Assembly: GCF_009827635.1 (NCBI RefSeq)
Contig: NZ_WTYW01000002.1
Coordinates: 62,001 to 126,000 of the forward strand
Source: Parapontixanthobacter aurantiacus
GTDB taxonomy: Bacteria > Pseudomonadota > Alphaproteobacteria > Sphingomonadales > Sphingomonadaceae
Direction: 5' to 3'
DNA: 64,000 nt
Below, piece after piece: positions 25,928-34,876 of the stretch (within the stretch, counting starts at the first letter, position 1; each line of letters opens with the position of its first letter). The position numbers were made by a program, and so were the translations under genes. Under the pieces are notes generated by a model, which saw nothing but the letters and a program-made list of their open reading frames with translations, was not told the origin of the DNA and ran no database searches.

Positions 25928-26920
25928 CTATTTGCGAACGGCTTCGCGGCTCGGCATTTGCTGACTGGCGCAATGAAAGCCCCCGCCGCCGGCCAGCACG
26001 GCATCGGCGGGCAGGCCGATGGTCGCCCGGTCGGCAAACAAAGCGCCGATAGCCTCCACCGCGGCCTCGTCCTGCGGACGGCCGAAGGTCGGCACGACAA
26101 CCAGATAGGAAGTGATGGCGAAATTGGCGTAGCTCGCCGGTTCTGGACGATCGCCGCGCGTGACGAGGCCGGGGGACGGGATGGAATGCACCTCGAGGCC
26201 GAAAGCCTCTGCGCGCCGTCTCGCATCCGCATAGATCGCGGCGTTCGGATCGTCACTGCCCGAAGGTTCGGCGAGGACGATCTCCCCTTCGGCTACGAAG
26301 CGGGCAAGATTGTCTACGTGACCGTCGGTGTGATCGTTGACGAGACCGTCGCCGAACCAGCAGACCCGTCCAAAGCCAAGATCGCGCGCAAGCCGTTCCG
26401 CGATGGCCTCGCGCGAGAGGGACGGGTTGCGATTGGGGTTCAGAAGGCACTGTTCTGTCGTGAGGACCGTTCCCGTACCGTCGCCGTCGATGGCTCCGCC
26501 TTCCAGTATCCAGTTCGCAACCGTCAGCGGCAGGCCAGCATCCTCTGCCAGTTCGGCGCCGATCGTCTCGTCGCCCTCCATAAGGTATTTCTCGCCCCAG
26601 CCGTTGAAGGCGAAGCGGCGGGCGGCGCGCTTGCCATCCGCCGACACGACGAGCGGTCCGGTATCGCGCAACCAGATATCGCCATAGGCCCGCCGTTCGA
26701 GCCGGACGTTTGCCCCGACGAGAGATTTCGCATGAGCCTCGTTCGCCGCATCCCTGACGAGCAGCCGCACCTCCTGCCCGCTTTCCGCGACGGCGTTGGC
26801 GAAGGCCGCAATCTGCCTCTGCGCCTCGGCTAGAAAGCCCGGCCATTCGTCACCGTCATGCGGAAAGCCGATCCACAGCCAGTCCTGCGGTGCCCATTCG
26901 GGCGGCATCACCACGCTCAT
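25928..26920 (-). CDS. aguA: Agmatine deiminase family protein
   Basis: 330 residues, slightly short for AguA (about 365). The pentein-fold motifs are present: an early EWAPQDWLWIGFP (where AguA proteins have the WPxR-like entry), NWILEGGAIDGDGTGT, a NDHTDGHVDN block carrying the catalytic His, and the Cys-bearing GGGGFHCASQQMP near the C-terminus, so the Cys/His/Asp-Glu set looks complete. The enzyme hydrolyses agmatine to N-carbamoylputrescine and ammonia, or acts as a related peptidyl-arginine-deiminase-type guanidine deiminase. It begins 25 bases after the M28 peptidase and is probably in its operon. No aguB (carbamoylputrescine amidase) is nearby. Confidence 0.85.
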   Translation of the reverse strand: MSVVMPPEWAPQDWLWIGFPHDGDEWPGFLAEAQRQIAAFANAVAESGQEVRLLVRDAANEAHAKSLVGANVRLERRAYGDIWLRDTGPLVVSADGKRAARRFAFNGWGEKYLMEGDETIGAELAEDAGLPLTVANWILEGGAIDGDGTGTVLTTEQCLLNPNRNPSLSREAIAERLARDLGFGRVCWFGDGLVNDHTDGHVDNLARFVAEGEIVLAEPSGSDDPNAAIYADARRRAEAFGLEVHSIPSPGLVTRGDRPEPASYANFAITSYLVVVPTFGRPQDEAAVEAIGALFADRATIGLPADAVLAGGGGFHCASQQMPSREAVRK

Positions 26921-26945
26921 CAGACTGCGTCCCGGTATCTGCCGA

Positions 26946-28643
26946 TCAGCAGCCTTCGCCCGCCGCGCAGCTCTCGTCGCGGATGGCGCGGAATTCGTCG
27001 CCCTCGACCCAGTTCGGCCAGCTTGCGGAATTGCCCATCATGCGACCGAGGCGATAGAACAGTTGCAAATCGTTCATCACGCCCGACCAGTCCCAGTTCT
27101 CGTTGAACTCGTCCTTGGGCCCATGATAGCGGTTCTCGGTATAGTCGGCTGCAACCGCCGCACCCGCTTCGATGCCGCCTTCGACCAGATCTTCACCACC
27201 GTCGATATAGAGCATCGGCACGCCGCGCTTTGCGAAGGCGAAGTGGTCAGAGCGATAATAGAAGCCCTTTTCCGGTGTCGGTTCCGGCGTAGCAACGCGG
27301 CCTACATCCGTAAGAGCCGCTTCGAGGAACTGGTCGAGTTCGCTCTTGCCGCCGCCGACGACCAGCACGTCCTTCGCCGGGCCGGCAACCTGAAACGCGT
27401 CCATGTTGATCCCGCCGACCGTCTGGCTGAGCGGGACAACTGGGTTTGCAGCGTAGTAGTCCGCGCCGAGCAGACCTGATTCCTCGGCGGTCACGGCCAG
27501 GAAGACGAGACTGCGATCGGTCGCCCCTGCATCGGCATGAGCCTCTGCCAGCGCGACGAGCGCCGCCGTACCGGTGGCATTGTCGACTGCGCCATTGCAG
27601 ATGTCGTCGCCGTCGGGCGCAGGCGTGCAACGGCCGAGGTGATCCCAATGCGCGGTATGCATGACGTATTCGTCAGGGCGCTCCTGCCCAGGCAAAACGC
27701 CGATGACGTTCTGCGAGGCGAATTTGCGGATATCGCTCGAAAAGCTGGTCGATGCGGTCAGGCCGAGCGGTACGGCTTCGAAATCCTGCCGCTTCGCCGC
27801 TGCGCTCAACGTGGCGAGATCGTATCCGGCTGCCGTCAGGATCTGCTGCGCCACGCCCTTCTGCACCCAGCCGTTCATCTTCGTAAGCGGCGGGGCGTTC
27901 GGTCCGCGCTGCGCATAGGCCTGCGGCCCGGACCAGGACGATTCGACGACGTTCCAGCCATAGGCTGCGGGAAACTCGTCATGCACGATGATCGCCCCTG
28001 CCGCACCTTGCCGTGCCGCTTCCTCGTATTTGTAGGTCCAGCGCCCGTAATAGGTCATGGCGCGTCCGCCGAACGTGCCTTCGAGCATTTCGCTTTCGTA
28101 GTCGGGATCGTTGACGAGAATGACGGCGGTCTTGCCGGTCATGTCGACGCCCTCGTAATCGTTCCAGCCGCGTTCAGGCGCATTGATGCCGTAACCCACG
28201 AAGACGAGTTCGCTATTGTCGAGCGTTGTCCGCGCATCCTCGCGATAGGTCACCCCGACCCAGTCGCTTGCATAATCGAAGCTCATATTTACGCCGTTGC
28301 CGGTGACGGTCAGCGGAGCGTAATCACGCCCGGTGATCTCGACCAGCGGCACTTCCTGTACCCAGGACCCGTTATTGCCGGGCTGGAGACCAGCTTGCCG
28401 GAAACGTTCCTTGAGAAGGGCGACGGTCTTCTCCTCGCCGATCGTGCCGGGTGCGCGCCCCTCGAACTCGTCGGAGGACAGGGTGCGCGTGACGTTCACC
28501 ATCGTTTCCTGTGAGATGTCGCCGGGCGCGACTTCGGGAATGTCGAGCGATGCGACGTCGTTTTGGGCAGCGGGCATGGTGGCGCAGGCGCCGAGGCCAA
28601 GAACCAGCGCAGTGAGGGGAAGGGCTTTGAGAAGGCGTGTCAT
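26946..28643 (-). CDS. M28-family metallopeptidase lipoprotein with PA domain
   Basis: 565 residues from ATG 28643 (AGGA upstream); an earlier in-frame ATG at 28670 adds nine unlikely residues. The signal ends in a lipobox LGAC (Cys20). A protease-associated insertion lies around residues 130-290, and the M28 zinc peptidase core follows. Metal ligands are visible: HTAHWDHLG, DNATGTA, AVTAEESGLLGA, and RSDHFAFAKRGVP. The family comprises aminopeptidases and carboxypeptidases; this one is predicted to be anchored and to act in the periplasm or outside. A conserved-looking Cys pair near the end (ESCAAGEGC) is a possible disulfide. It lies divergent to glnE. Confidence 0.9.
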   Translation of the reverse strand: MTRLLKALPLTALVLGLGACATMPAAQNDVASLDIPEVAPGDISQETMVNVTRTLSSDEFEGRAPGTIGEEKTVALLKERFRQAGLQPGNNGSWVQEVPLVEITGRDYAPLTVTGNGVNMSFDYASDWVGVTYREDARTTLDNSELVFVGYGINAPERGWNDYEGVDMTGKTAVILVNDPDYESEMLEGTFGGRAMTYYGRWTYKYEEAARQGAAGAIIVHDEFPAAYGWNVVESSWSGPQAYAQRGPNAPPLTKMNGWVQKGVAQQILTAAGYDLATLSAAAKRQDFEAVPLGLTASTSFSSDIRKFASQNVIGVLPGQERPDEYVMHTAHWDHLGRCTPAPDGDDICNGAVDNATGTAALVALAEAHADAGATDRSLVFLAVTAEESGLLGADYYAANPVVPLSQTVGGINMDAFQVAGPAKDVLVVGGGKSELDQFLEAALTDVGRVATPEPTPEKGFYYRSDHFAFAKRGVPMLYIDGGEDLVEGGIEAGAAVAADYTENRYHGPKDEFNENWDWSGVMNDLQLFYRLGRMMGNSASWPNWVEGDEFRAIRDESCAAGEGC

Positions 28644-28763
28644 CGGGGGGAAGTCCTTGATATTCGTCATTCACCTCTGTCTCGCAGAGCGGGCTGTTGT
28701 TAGCAAGGGGCGCGCCCGAACCCGCTGTTGCCCTCGAAGCTGCGGCCATGCACAAGAGCGAGG

Positions 28764-31457
28764 ATGTCGTCCGACTGGCCCTCCGCACTAAAGCGCGCGC
28801 GCGATCATTCGCCGTTTCTCGCAAAAGAGATCGAGCGCTGGCCGGACATCGCCGATTTGCTTCACGAGGGGGACGGCGAGGCGGCGCTGCAGCTCGCAGC
28901 GGAGAAGGGCGAAGCGGCCGACGCATCGATCGCCTTGCGAAGGGAGCGCTCGGCATTGGCGCTGGTCCTCGGCATCGGCGATCTTGCGGGAGCCTTCCCG
29001 GTCGGTTTCGTCATGGGCCGATTGTCCGACTTCGCCGATCGCGCCATGCACCGCGCGCTTCAGGCGGTCGTGGCGAGGCGCGTCGATGAGCAGGCGACGG
29101 ACGGCATTTTCGCCCTTGCGCTGGGAAAGCTTGGTGCGCGCGAACTCAACTATTCCTCCGACATCGATCCCATTCTCATCTACGATCCGGAGCGACTGCC
29201 CTGCCGAGAGCGCGACGATCCGGGCGAAGCTGCGCAGCGTTACGTGCGGCAATGGGTTCGCCTGCTGTCGGACAACACCGCAGAAGGTTTCGTCTTTCGC
29301 GTCGATCTGCGCCTTCGTCCCGCTTCCGAGGTCAGCCCCCTCGTTGTGCCGCTGGGCGGTGCGTTATCGCATTACGAATCCAGTGCGCTCGCATGGGAGC
29401 GCGCGGCCTTCATCCGGGCACGAAGCGCCGCGGGCGACGTAGCGGCGGGGGAAGCGTTCCTCGACCAGATCGACAGCTTCATCTGGCGGCGAAGCCTCGA
29501 TTTCGGAGCCATCGACGAAATTCGCGAACTGACCCACCGCATCCGCGACACGCACAAGGGTCCGCCCGAACCGTCGCCCGGTTTCAGCGTGAAGCAGGGA
29601 CGCGGCGGCATTCGGGAGATCGAGTTCTTCGCGCAAACGCATCAGCTCATTCACGGCGGACGCGACCCGTCCTTGCGCGTTGCAGGTACGCGGGCGGCAC
29701 TCGACGCGCTCGCCGCGGCTGGTCGGATCGAGGCGGAGGACGCGGTTCGCCTGGGAGAGGCCTATGACAACCTGCGCGTTATCGAGCACCGGTTGCAGAT
29801 GGTTGCGGATCAGCAGACCCATTCGCTGCCGAAAGCAGATGCGCTCGACAATGTCGCGCGATTGCATGGATTGGCGGACGGCAAGGCGCTGATCGCTTAC
29901 CTGAAACCCATCTGTGAAAGCGTCGCGACCCGGTTCGATCAGCTTATCGCGGAAGATCGCGACCTTTCGCCTCCGGAAACATCGGTATCGGTGGCATCGC
30001 TGCCCGATCTCGAAGCGGAAAAGCGCGAGGACTGGCTTGATCGGACGGCAAACTGGGTGGATGGCCGCTATCGCGCCCTGCGAAGCGAGGCGGCACGTCA
30101 TGCCCTGTTCGCGGTGCAGTCCGACCTACTGAAGGCGATGGCGGCGACGCCCGATCCCGACCGCGCGATGCTCCGGTTCGAAGGGCTGCTCGAAAGGCTG
30201 CCGAGCGCCGTCAATCTCTTCCGCCTGCTTGAAGCGCGCCCGGCACTGCTGGATCAGCTCGTCCGGATTGTCAGCCTGGCTCCGCCGCTGGCCGACGAAC
30301 TGGCGCGCCGTCCCGAACTGCTCGACCCGCTGATCGACCGCACGGCCTTCGACCTGCCGGGCAGTGTCGAGGAACTGGCGGCGGCAATGCGGCCTGCCGG
30401 TGACGAACTCGATTACGAGGACCAGCTCGACCGCATCCGGATCGTGACGAGCGAGATACGCTTCGCCCTCGGTGTGCAGCTGATCGAAGCGGCGCACGAT
30501 CCGCTCGACATCGCGGCGGGTCTTTCCCGAACGGCGGAAGCGGGTTTGCAGGTCGCGAGCGCGGCGGCAGCGCGCGAGTTCGCGGAAAAGCATGGCCGCA
30601 TCGACGGCGTGGACCTCGTCGTGCTGGCACTAGGCCGGCTGGGCGGAGGGATGCTCACCCATGCCTCCGATCTCGACATCGTCTATTTGTTCAACGGCTC
30701 GCACGAGGCGGAATCGGATGGCGATCGTCCGCTCGGAGCGACGCTTTATTTCAACAGGCTCGCGCAGCGTGTGACCGCCGCCCTTTCCGTTCCCACGGCG
30801 CAAGGTGCGCTCTACGAAGTCGACACGCGCTTGAGACCGCAAGGCAATCAGGGGCCGATCGCCGTCAGTTTCGAGAGCTTCGCGCGGTATCAACGGGAGA
30901 ATGCCTGGACCTGGGAGCACATGGCGCTCATCCGGGCGCGAACGGTCACCGGACTGCCCGAAGTCCGCGAGGAACTGGATGCACTGGTGGACGAAGTGCT
31001 GGCCGCTCCGCGCGATGCGGGCGATCTGCGCGAAGCCGTTCTCAAGATGCGCGGCGAGATGGCCGAACACAAGCAGCCCGCCGGGCGTCTCGATGCGAAA
31101 CTGCTGCGCGGCGGGCTGGTCGATCTCGAATTCCTTGCCCATTATCTCCAGCTGCGCGAGCGCGTCGCCATCGACCCCGACCTCGATGCGGCGCTGGCCG
31201 GGCTCGGCGAGGCGGGATTGATCGAGGATGCCGCCGGATTGCGAGAGGCGAATGCGCTGATGAACCGCATTCTCGTTTCTGCAAGACTGCTCGCGCCCGA
31301 GCTCGACGAATGGCATGGTGCCGCAGGAGAGGTGCTGGCGAAGGCGTGCGGCACCAGCGACATGCCCGCGCTCTTGGACAATCTGCTCGGCGCGCGCCAT
31401 AGGGTGGCGGCAAGCTGGAAAGCCGTGTTCGGCACGCAACTAAGGATCGAGGAATGA
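28764..31457 (+). CDS. glnE: Glutamine synthetase adenylyltransferase/adenylyl-removing enzyme
   Basis: 897 residues from ATG 28764; a TTG 36 bases earlier is possible. Two nucleotidyltransferase domains are seen. The N-terminal one (adenylyl removase) has LGKLGARELNYSSDIDPI near residue 125, the C-terminal one (adenylylase) has LGRLGGGMLTHASDLDIVYL near 625, each with a paired-Asp metal site (SDIDP, SDLDI). The regulatory linker lies between. The enzyme switches glutamine synthetase off by AMP addition to its Tyr, and on by phosphorolysis, under PII control. Its stop overlaps the start of bcp (ATGA). Confidence 0.96.
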   Translation: MSSDWPSALKRARDHSPFLAKEIERWPDIADLLHEGDGEAALQLAAEKGEAADASIALRRERSALALVLGIGDLAGAFPVGFVMGRLSDFADRAMHRALQAVVARRVDEQATDGIFALALGKLGARELNYSSDIDPILIYDPERLPCRERDDPGEAAQRYVRQWVRLLSDNTAEGFVFRVDLRLRPASEVSPLVVPLGGALSHYESSALAWERAAFIRARSAAGDVAAGEAFLDQIDSFIWRRSLDFGAIDEIRELTHRIRDTHKGPPEPSPGFSVKQGRGGIREIEFFAQTHQLIHGGRDPSLRVAGTRAALDALAAAGRIEAEDAVRLGEAYDNLRVIEHRLQMVADQQTHSLPKADALDNVARLHGLADGKALIAYLKPICESVATRFDQLIAEDRDLSPPETSVSVASLPDLEAEKREDWLDRTANWVDGRYRALRSEAARHALFAVQSDLLKAMAATPDPDRAMLRFEGLLERLPSAVNLFRLLEARPALLDQLVRIVSLAPPLADELARRPELLDPLIDRTAFDLPGSVEELAAAMRPAGDELDYEDQLDRIRIVTSEIRFALGVQLIEAAHDPLDIAAGLSRTAEAGLQVASAAAAREFAEKHGRIDGVDLVVLALGRLGGGMLTHASDLDIVYLFNGSHEAESDGDRPLGATLYFNRLAQRVTAALSVPTAQGALYEVDTRLRPQGNQGPIAVSFESFARYQRENAWTWEHMALIRARTVTGLPEVREELDALVDEVLAAPRDAGDLREAVLKMRGEMAEHKQPAGRLDAKLLRGGLVDLEFLAHYLQLRERVAIDPDLDAALAGLGEAGLIEDAAGLREANALMNRILVSARLLAPELDEWHGAAGEVLAKACGTSDMPALLDNLLGARHRVAASWKAVFGTQLRIEE

Positions 31458-31930
31458 GCGCAGAGAACTGGCCGCAGGAAGGCGATGCGATGCCTGATGT
31501 CGCGATGGAAACTCCCGAAGGCAACATGGTGAGCCCAAAGGACTTCAAGGGGCAGAAGGCGGTCTTCTTCTTCTATCCCAAGGACAATACGCCCGGCTGC
31601 ACGACCGAGGCCAAGGACTTCAGCGCGTTGAAGCTGGAGTTCGACAAGGCAGGCGTCGCACTACTGGGCATCAGCAAGGATTCGCCGCAAAAGCACCGGA
31701 ACTTCATCACCAAGCATGACCTTTCCGTGCCCCTCGCGACCGATGCGCAGGAGGGCGGTCTGTCCGACGCGCTCGGTATCTGGACCGAAAAGTCGATGTA
31801 CGGAAAGAGCTTCATGGGCATGGTCCGCACGACCTACCTCGTTGGCGAGGACGGCAAGATCGTCAGGAAATGGCCGAAGGTAAAGGTGAAGGGCCACGCT
31901 GACGAGGTGCTCGCGGCGGCGAAAGGCTGA
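31454..31930 (+). CDS. bcp: Thioredoxin-dependent thiol peroxidase (BCP-type peroxiredoxin)
   Basis: 158 residues. The peroxidatic Cys is in NTPGCTTEAKDF, the PxxxTxxC-type active-site motif of peroxiredoxins, with YPKDNTPGCT matching the BCP/PrxQ group. A second Cys five residues after the first, as in many PrxQ, is not seen, so it may be a one-cysteine type. It reduces hydrogen peroxide and organic hydroperoxides in the cytoplasm. It is coupled to glnE by a 4-base ATGA overlap, a fixed arrangement in many alphaproteobacteria whose meaning is unclear. Confidence 0.93.
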   Translation: MSAENWPQEGDAMPDVAMETPEGNMVSPKDFKGQKAVFFFYPKDNTPGCTTEAKDFSALKLEFDKAGVALLGISKDSPQKHRNFITKHDLSVPLATDAQEGGLSDALGIWTEKSMYGKSFMGMVRTTYLVGEDGKIVRKWPKVKVKGHADEVLAAAKG

Positions 31931-32346
31931 GCCGGTAAGGGCGAATCGATCGATCGGGTTTCCCTGCGAATCGCCTGGAACGAATCATCTCATCGGCGCC
32001 GCTTGACATCGAACCGGCGGCAAACCGCGGTGACGCCAAGCCTTTTCGAAGGGATGATCGTCATGCTGCGCGGCGCCGGCGATTATGCAAGGCGCGCCAG
32101 ACCGTTAGCGATTTCGAAGGCGGAAATTGTCGTTTTGATCGACTCGGCGCAATCGACAATCGGTTTATCGCGGCAAGCGCAGGTGTCGCTTGATTCTGTT
32201 AACCATTGAACCGTAGCTACTCTCAACACGCAAACCGGACACAAGTTCCGGACTTTTTTGGGAAACGCGACGCTGCTTAGGGATAGCAGTCTTTTCGCTT
32301 CAGGGGTCGCACCGTTCGAATGACGGTCGGCAAGACGGGACGAATT
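31931..32346. other. 416-base gap before the M23 gene: terminator-like hairpin, no confident gene
   Basis: No convincing coding frame was found. A 68-codon plus-strand frame (32003-32209) exists but has weak features. A TTGATT/TAGCTA promoter-like pair (18-base spacing, around 32189-32218) and a hairpin followed by six T (32235-32259) are visible. TTAACCATTGAACC at 32199-32212 contains one half of a CtrA-type site. Confidence 0.5.
32235..32259 (+). terminator. Terminator-like hairpin in the M23 upstream region
   Basis: CCGGA (32235-32239) and TCCGG (32247-32251) form a 5-bp stem followed by ACTTTTTT. It lies 88 bases before the M23 start, so it would end a transcript from upstream or act as an attenuator within the leader. 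The stem is short. Confidence 0.45.
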
Positions 32347-33036
32347 ATGAAGCCAACCACTTTCGCACGACTGGCCGCTGTGCCTGCCGCCCTTTTCATG
32401 GTCGCGGCCGCTCCGGCCCAGGCCGAGGACATCGTGGTCGGCAGCGCGTCCTCCACCGCTGCCGCGAGCGTTGGCGAAAGCCCGCTCGTCATTGGTGACG
32501 AGGATGCCGAATACCGCCAGCTCTACGCGCAGTGGCGCACCCATGAACAGCGTCAGGCCGGACAGGCCGCCATGCCGCAGATCTCGGTTCCTTCGGGGAT
32601 GCCCCTCGGTCAGGCGCGCATGTCGAGCAGCTATGGCGAGCGCACCCATCCGATCTTCGGCGGACGTCGCAATCATCACGGCGTCGATCTCGCCGCGCCG
32701 ACCGGAACGCCGGTCTATGCGACGGCAGACGGCATCGTCGACACGGCAACCTATTCCGGTTCCTACGGCAATTACATCAAGGTCGAGCATGGCGCGCAGC
32801 TCGAAACGCGCTTCGCCCACCTTTCCAGCATGAATGTTCGCAGCGGGCAGAAGGTCCGCAAGGGCGACATCATCGGTTACGTCGGTTCGACCGGCAATTC
32901 GACGGGTCCGCACCTTCATTATGAAGTCCGCGTCGCTGGTCAGGCGGTCAACCCCGCTCCCTATATGGTCGAGAGCGAGGCGCAGCAGGAATTCGCATAC
33001 GAAATGGGCGAGGGCGGACGCGGCGGCCAGCGGTAA
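32347..33036 (+). CDS. M23-family exported endopeptidase
   Basis: 229 residues from ATG 32347 (GGGACGA upstream); an earlier in-frame ATG at 32320 adds nine residues. Signal peptide about residues 1-25, ending AQA. The LytM/M23 domain covers the C-terminal half. Zinc ligands are in RNHHGVDLAAPTGTP and GPHLHYEVRV, with the substrate motif SSYGERTHPIFG before them. Such enzymes cut peptidoglycan cross-links during growth and division. There is no LysM domain or coiled coil. A strong terminator follows 60 bases after the stop, so the gene is a single unit. Confidence 0.93.
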   Translation: MKPTTFARLAAVPAALFMVAAAPAQAEDIVVGSASSTAAASVGESPLVIGDEDAEYRQLYAQWRTHEQRQAGQAAMPQISVPSGMPLGQARMSSSYGERTHPIFGGRRNHHGVDLAAPTGTPVYATADGIVDTATYSGSYGNYIKVEHGAQLETRFAHLSSMNVRSGQKVRKGDIIGYVGSTGNSTGPHLHYEVRVAGQAVNPAPYMVESEAQQEFAYEMGEGGRGGQR

Positions 33037-33090
33037 GGGTTTCTCCAGACCCACGGGCGTGGGGGAATGTCGGTTGGTTCCCGACATACT

Positions 33091-33125
33091 AAAGGGCGGC
33101 AGGCGGGATCCTGCCGCCTTTTCTT
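33091..33125 (+). terminator. Rho-independent terminator after the M23 gene
   Basis: A 9-bp perfect stem GGCGGCAGG/CCTGCCGCC with a six-base loop is followed by TTTTCTT. Confidence 0.9.
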
Positions 33126-33256
33126 ATGCCCGCGATAGAACCGGCAATGACGGTTGGGCCTTGCCGGGCGACGCACTTGCGATAGTATAGATTGCAGATG
33201 GCAACCGAAAAACGATGTTGCCGCTCAATTCATACGCGCGAGGAGAGACGCCGCCC

Positions 33257-34786
33257 ATGCACCCCATCCAGCACGCCGCAGAGCATCCCGACCGGCCCGC
33301 GATCATCATGGCGCAGAGCGGCGAAACGCTGAGCTATGCGGCAATGGACGGGCTCGCCAATCGCTTTGCCCACTGGCTGAGGGAACAGGGGATGCAGCCC
33401 GGCGACGCCTTCGCCGTCTATCTCGAGAACCGGATCGAATATCTGCCGCTGATGTGGGGATCGCAAAGGATCGGGACGGTCATGGTCCCCGTCTCGACCC
33501 ATCTGACTGCCGAAGAAACCGCCTATATCCTCGACGACAGTTCGGCAAAGCTTATCGTTTCCTCGGACAGGTTCGCGTCTCTTGTCGACGAACTGCGCAA
33601 GCTCAAACCCGATCTTTCCATGCTGATCTTCGGCGGCGAAGGTTCGGAGGATGCCGCCGAAGCCCTTGCCGCGCAACGCGATGCATCGCCATCCGACATG
33701 GTTGCGGGCTACGAGATGCTCTATTCCTCCGGCACGACCGGCAGGCCCAAGGGGATCAAGCCGACGGTCCCCGACCCCGATCCGCAGGCCGGGCCCAATC
33801 CGCTCGTCATGGTGATGACGGCGGTGTTCGGCGTCCCGGGCGACGGAACGTGCCGGTACCTTTCACCCGCTCCGCTCTATCATGCCGCGCCGCTGCGCTG
33901 GTGTGCGAGCGTGCACCGCCTCGGCGGGACGGTCGTCGTCATGGAGAAGTTCGATCCGGAAGCCGCGCTCGCCGCAATCGAGCGATACGAGATCGACACG
34001 AGCCAATGGGTTCCGACCCATTTCGTGCGCCTGCTCAAGCTGCCCGAGGAAGTGCGCGGCAAATACGACCTGTCGAGCCTGAAGCGCGCAATCCATGCTG
34101 CCGCCCCGTGTCCCGTTCCGGTCAAGCAGGCGATGATCGACTGGTGGGGTCCGATCATCCAGGAATATTACGCCGGCAGCGAGGGCAACGGCATGACCTT
34201 CGTGACCTCGACCGACTGGCTGACCCATCCTGGAACCGTCGGCCGCCCGATCTTCGGCGAACTGCATATCTGCGACGAGTACGGCAACGAGTTGCCCGCG
34301 GGCGATACCGGCCTCATCTACTGGCTGGCGCCGACGCCCTTTGCCTATCACAACGATCCCGAAAAGACGGCGAGCGTCACGAACGCACAAGGCTGGACGA
34401 CGCTGGGCGATATCGGACGGGTGGACGAGGAGGGCTTTCTCTATCTCACCGATCGGAAGAGCAACATGATCATCTCCGGCGGCGTGAACATCTACCCGCA
34501 GGAAATCGAGAACCTTCTCGTTACCCACGACAAGGTGACGGACGCCGCCGTCATCGGCGCGCCGGACGAGGAGATGGGAGAGCGCGTCGTCGCGGTCGTT
34601 CAGCCGGAGCGGATGGAGGATGCGGGCGAAGCGCTGGCAAGTGAACTTACCGATTTCCTGGCGGCGCACCTCGCGCGCATGAAACTTCCCCGGCAGATCG
34701 ACTTTCGCAGCGACCTTCCGCGCGAGGCGAACGGCAAGCTCTACAAGCGCAAGCTCAAGGAAGAATACGCCGCGGCGGCGGACTGA
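33257..34786 (+). CDS. Acyl-CoA synthetase (AMP-dependent ligase)
   Basis: 509 residues from ATG 33257, with AGGAGAG upstream; an ATG at 33215 in frame is less likely. ANL-superfamily motifs are clear: the P-loop YSSGTTGRPKG around residue 160, a central YYAGSEGNGMT, the adenylate site WTTLGDIGRVDEEGFLYLTDR and the catalytic Lys in ANGKLYKRKLKE near the C-terminus. It should activate a fatty or aromatic acid to the CoA thioester through an acyl-AMP. Long-chain FadD-like ligases are similar, but the substrate is not readable from sequence. A terminator-like hairpin follows. Confidence 0.9.
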   Translation: MHPIQHAAEHPDRPAIIMAQSGETLSYAAMDGLANRFAHWLREQGMQPGDAFAVYLENRIEYLPLMWGSQRIGTVMVPVSTHLTAEETAYILDDSSAKLIVSSDRFASLVDELRKLKPDLSMLIFGGEGSEDAAEALAAQRDASPSDMVAGYEMLYSSGTTGRPKGIKPTVPDPDPQAGPNPLVMVMTAVFGVPGDGTCRYLSPAPLYHAAPLRWCASVHRLGGTVVVMEKFDPEAALAAIERYEIDTSQWVPTHFVRLLKLPEEVRGKYDLSSLKRAIHAAAPCPVPVKQAMIDWWGPIIQEYYAGSEGNGMTFVTSTDWLTHPGTVGRPIFGELHICDEYGNELPAGDTGLIYWLAPTPFAYHNDPEKTASVTNAQGWTTLGDIGRVDEEGFLYLTDRKSNMIISGGVNIYPQEIENLLVTHDKVTDAAVIGAPDEEMGERVVAVVQPERMEDAGEALASELTDFLAAHLARMKLPRQIDFRSDLPREANGKLYKRKLKEEYAAAAD

Positions 34787-34830
34787 GGTTCAAACCGTTC
34801 GTCTGCCGAGCGCCTAGACCTGAAGCAAAA

Positions 34831-34873
34831 GGGACGTGCGCCTCTCCAATGAGACGGCACGCCCCCTGTTTTT
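34831..34873 (+). terminator. Probable terminator after the acyl-CoA ligase gene
   Basis: GGGACGTGC and GCACGCCCC form a stem with one A-C mismatch and a 17-base loop, followed by TGTTTTT. It lies 45 bases after the ligase stop, at the tail-to-tail junction with the SDR gene, whose stop is just past it. Confidence 0.6.
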
Positions 34874-34876
34874 CAA

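Noticed and set aside
32003-32209. A 68-codon frame in the M23 upstream gap
   Set aside because: It has a moderate ribosome-like site for an internal ATG but no signal, domain or biased codon use. I treated the region as non-coding.
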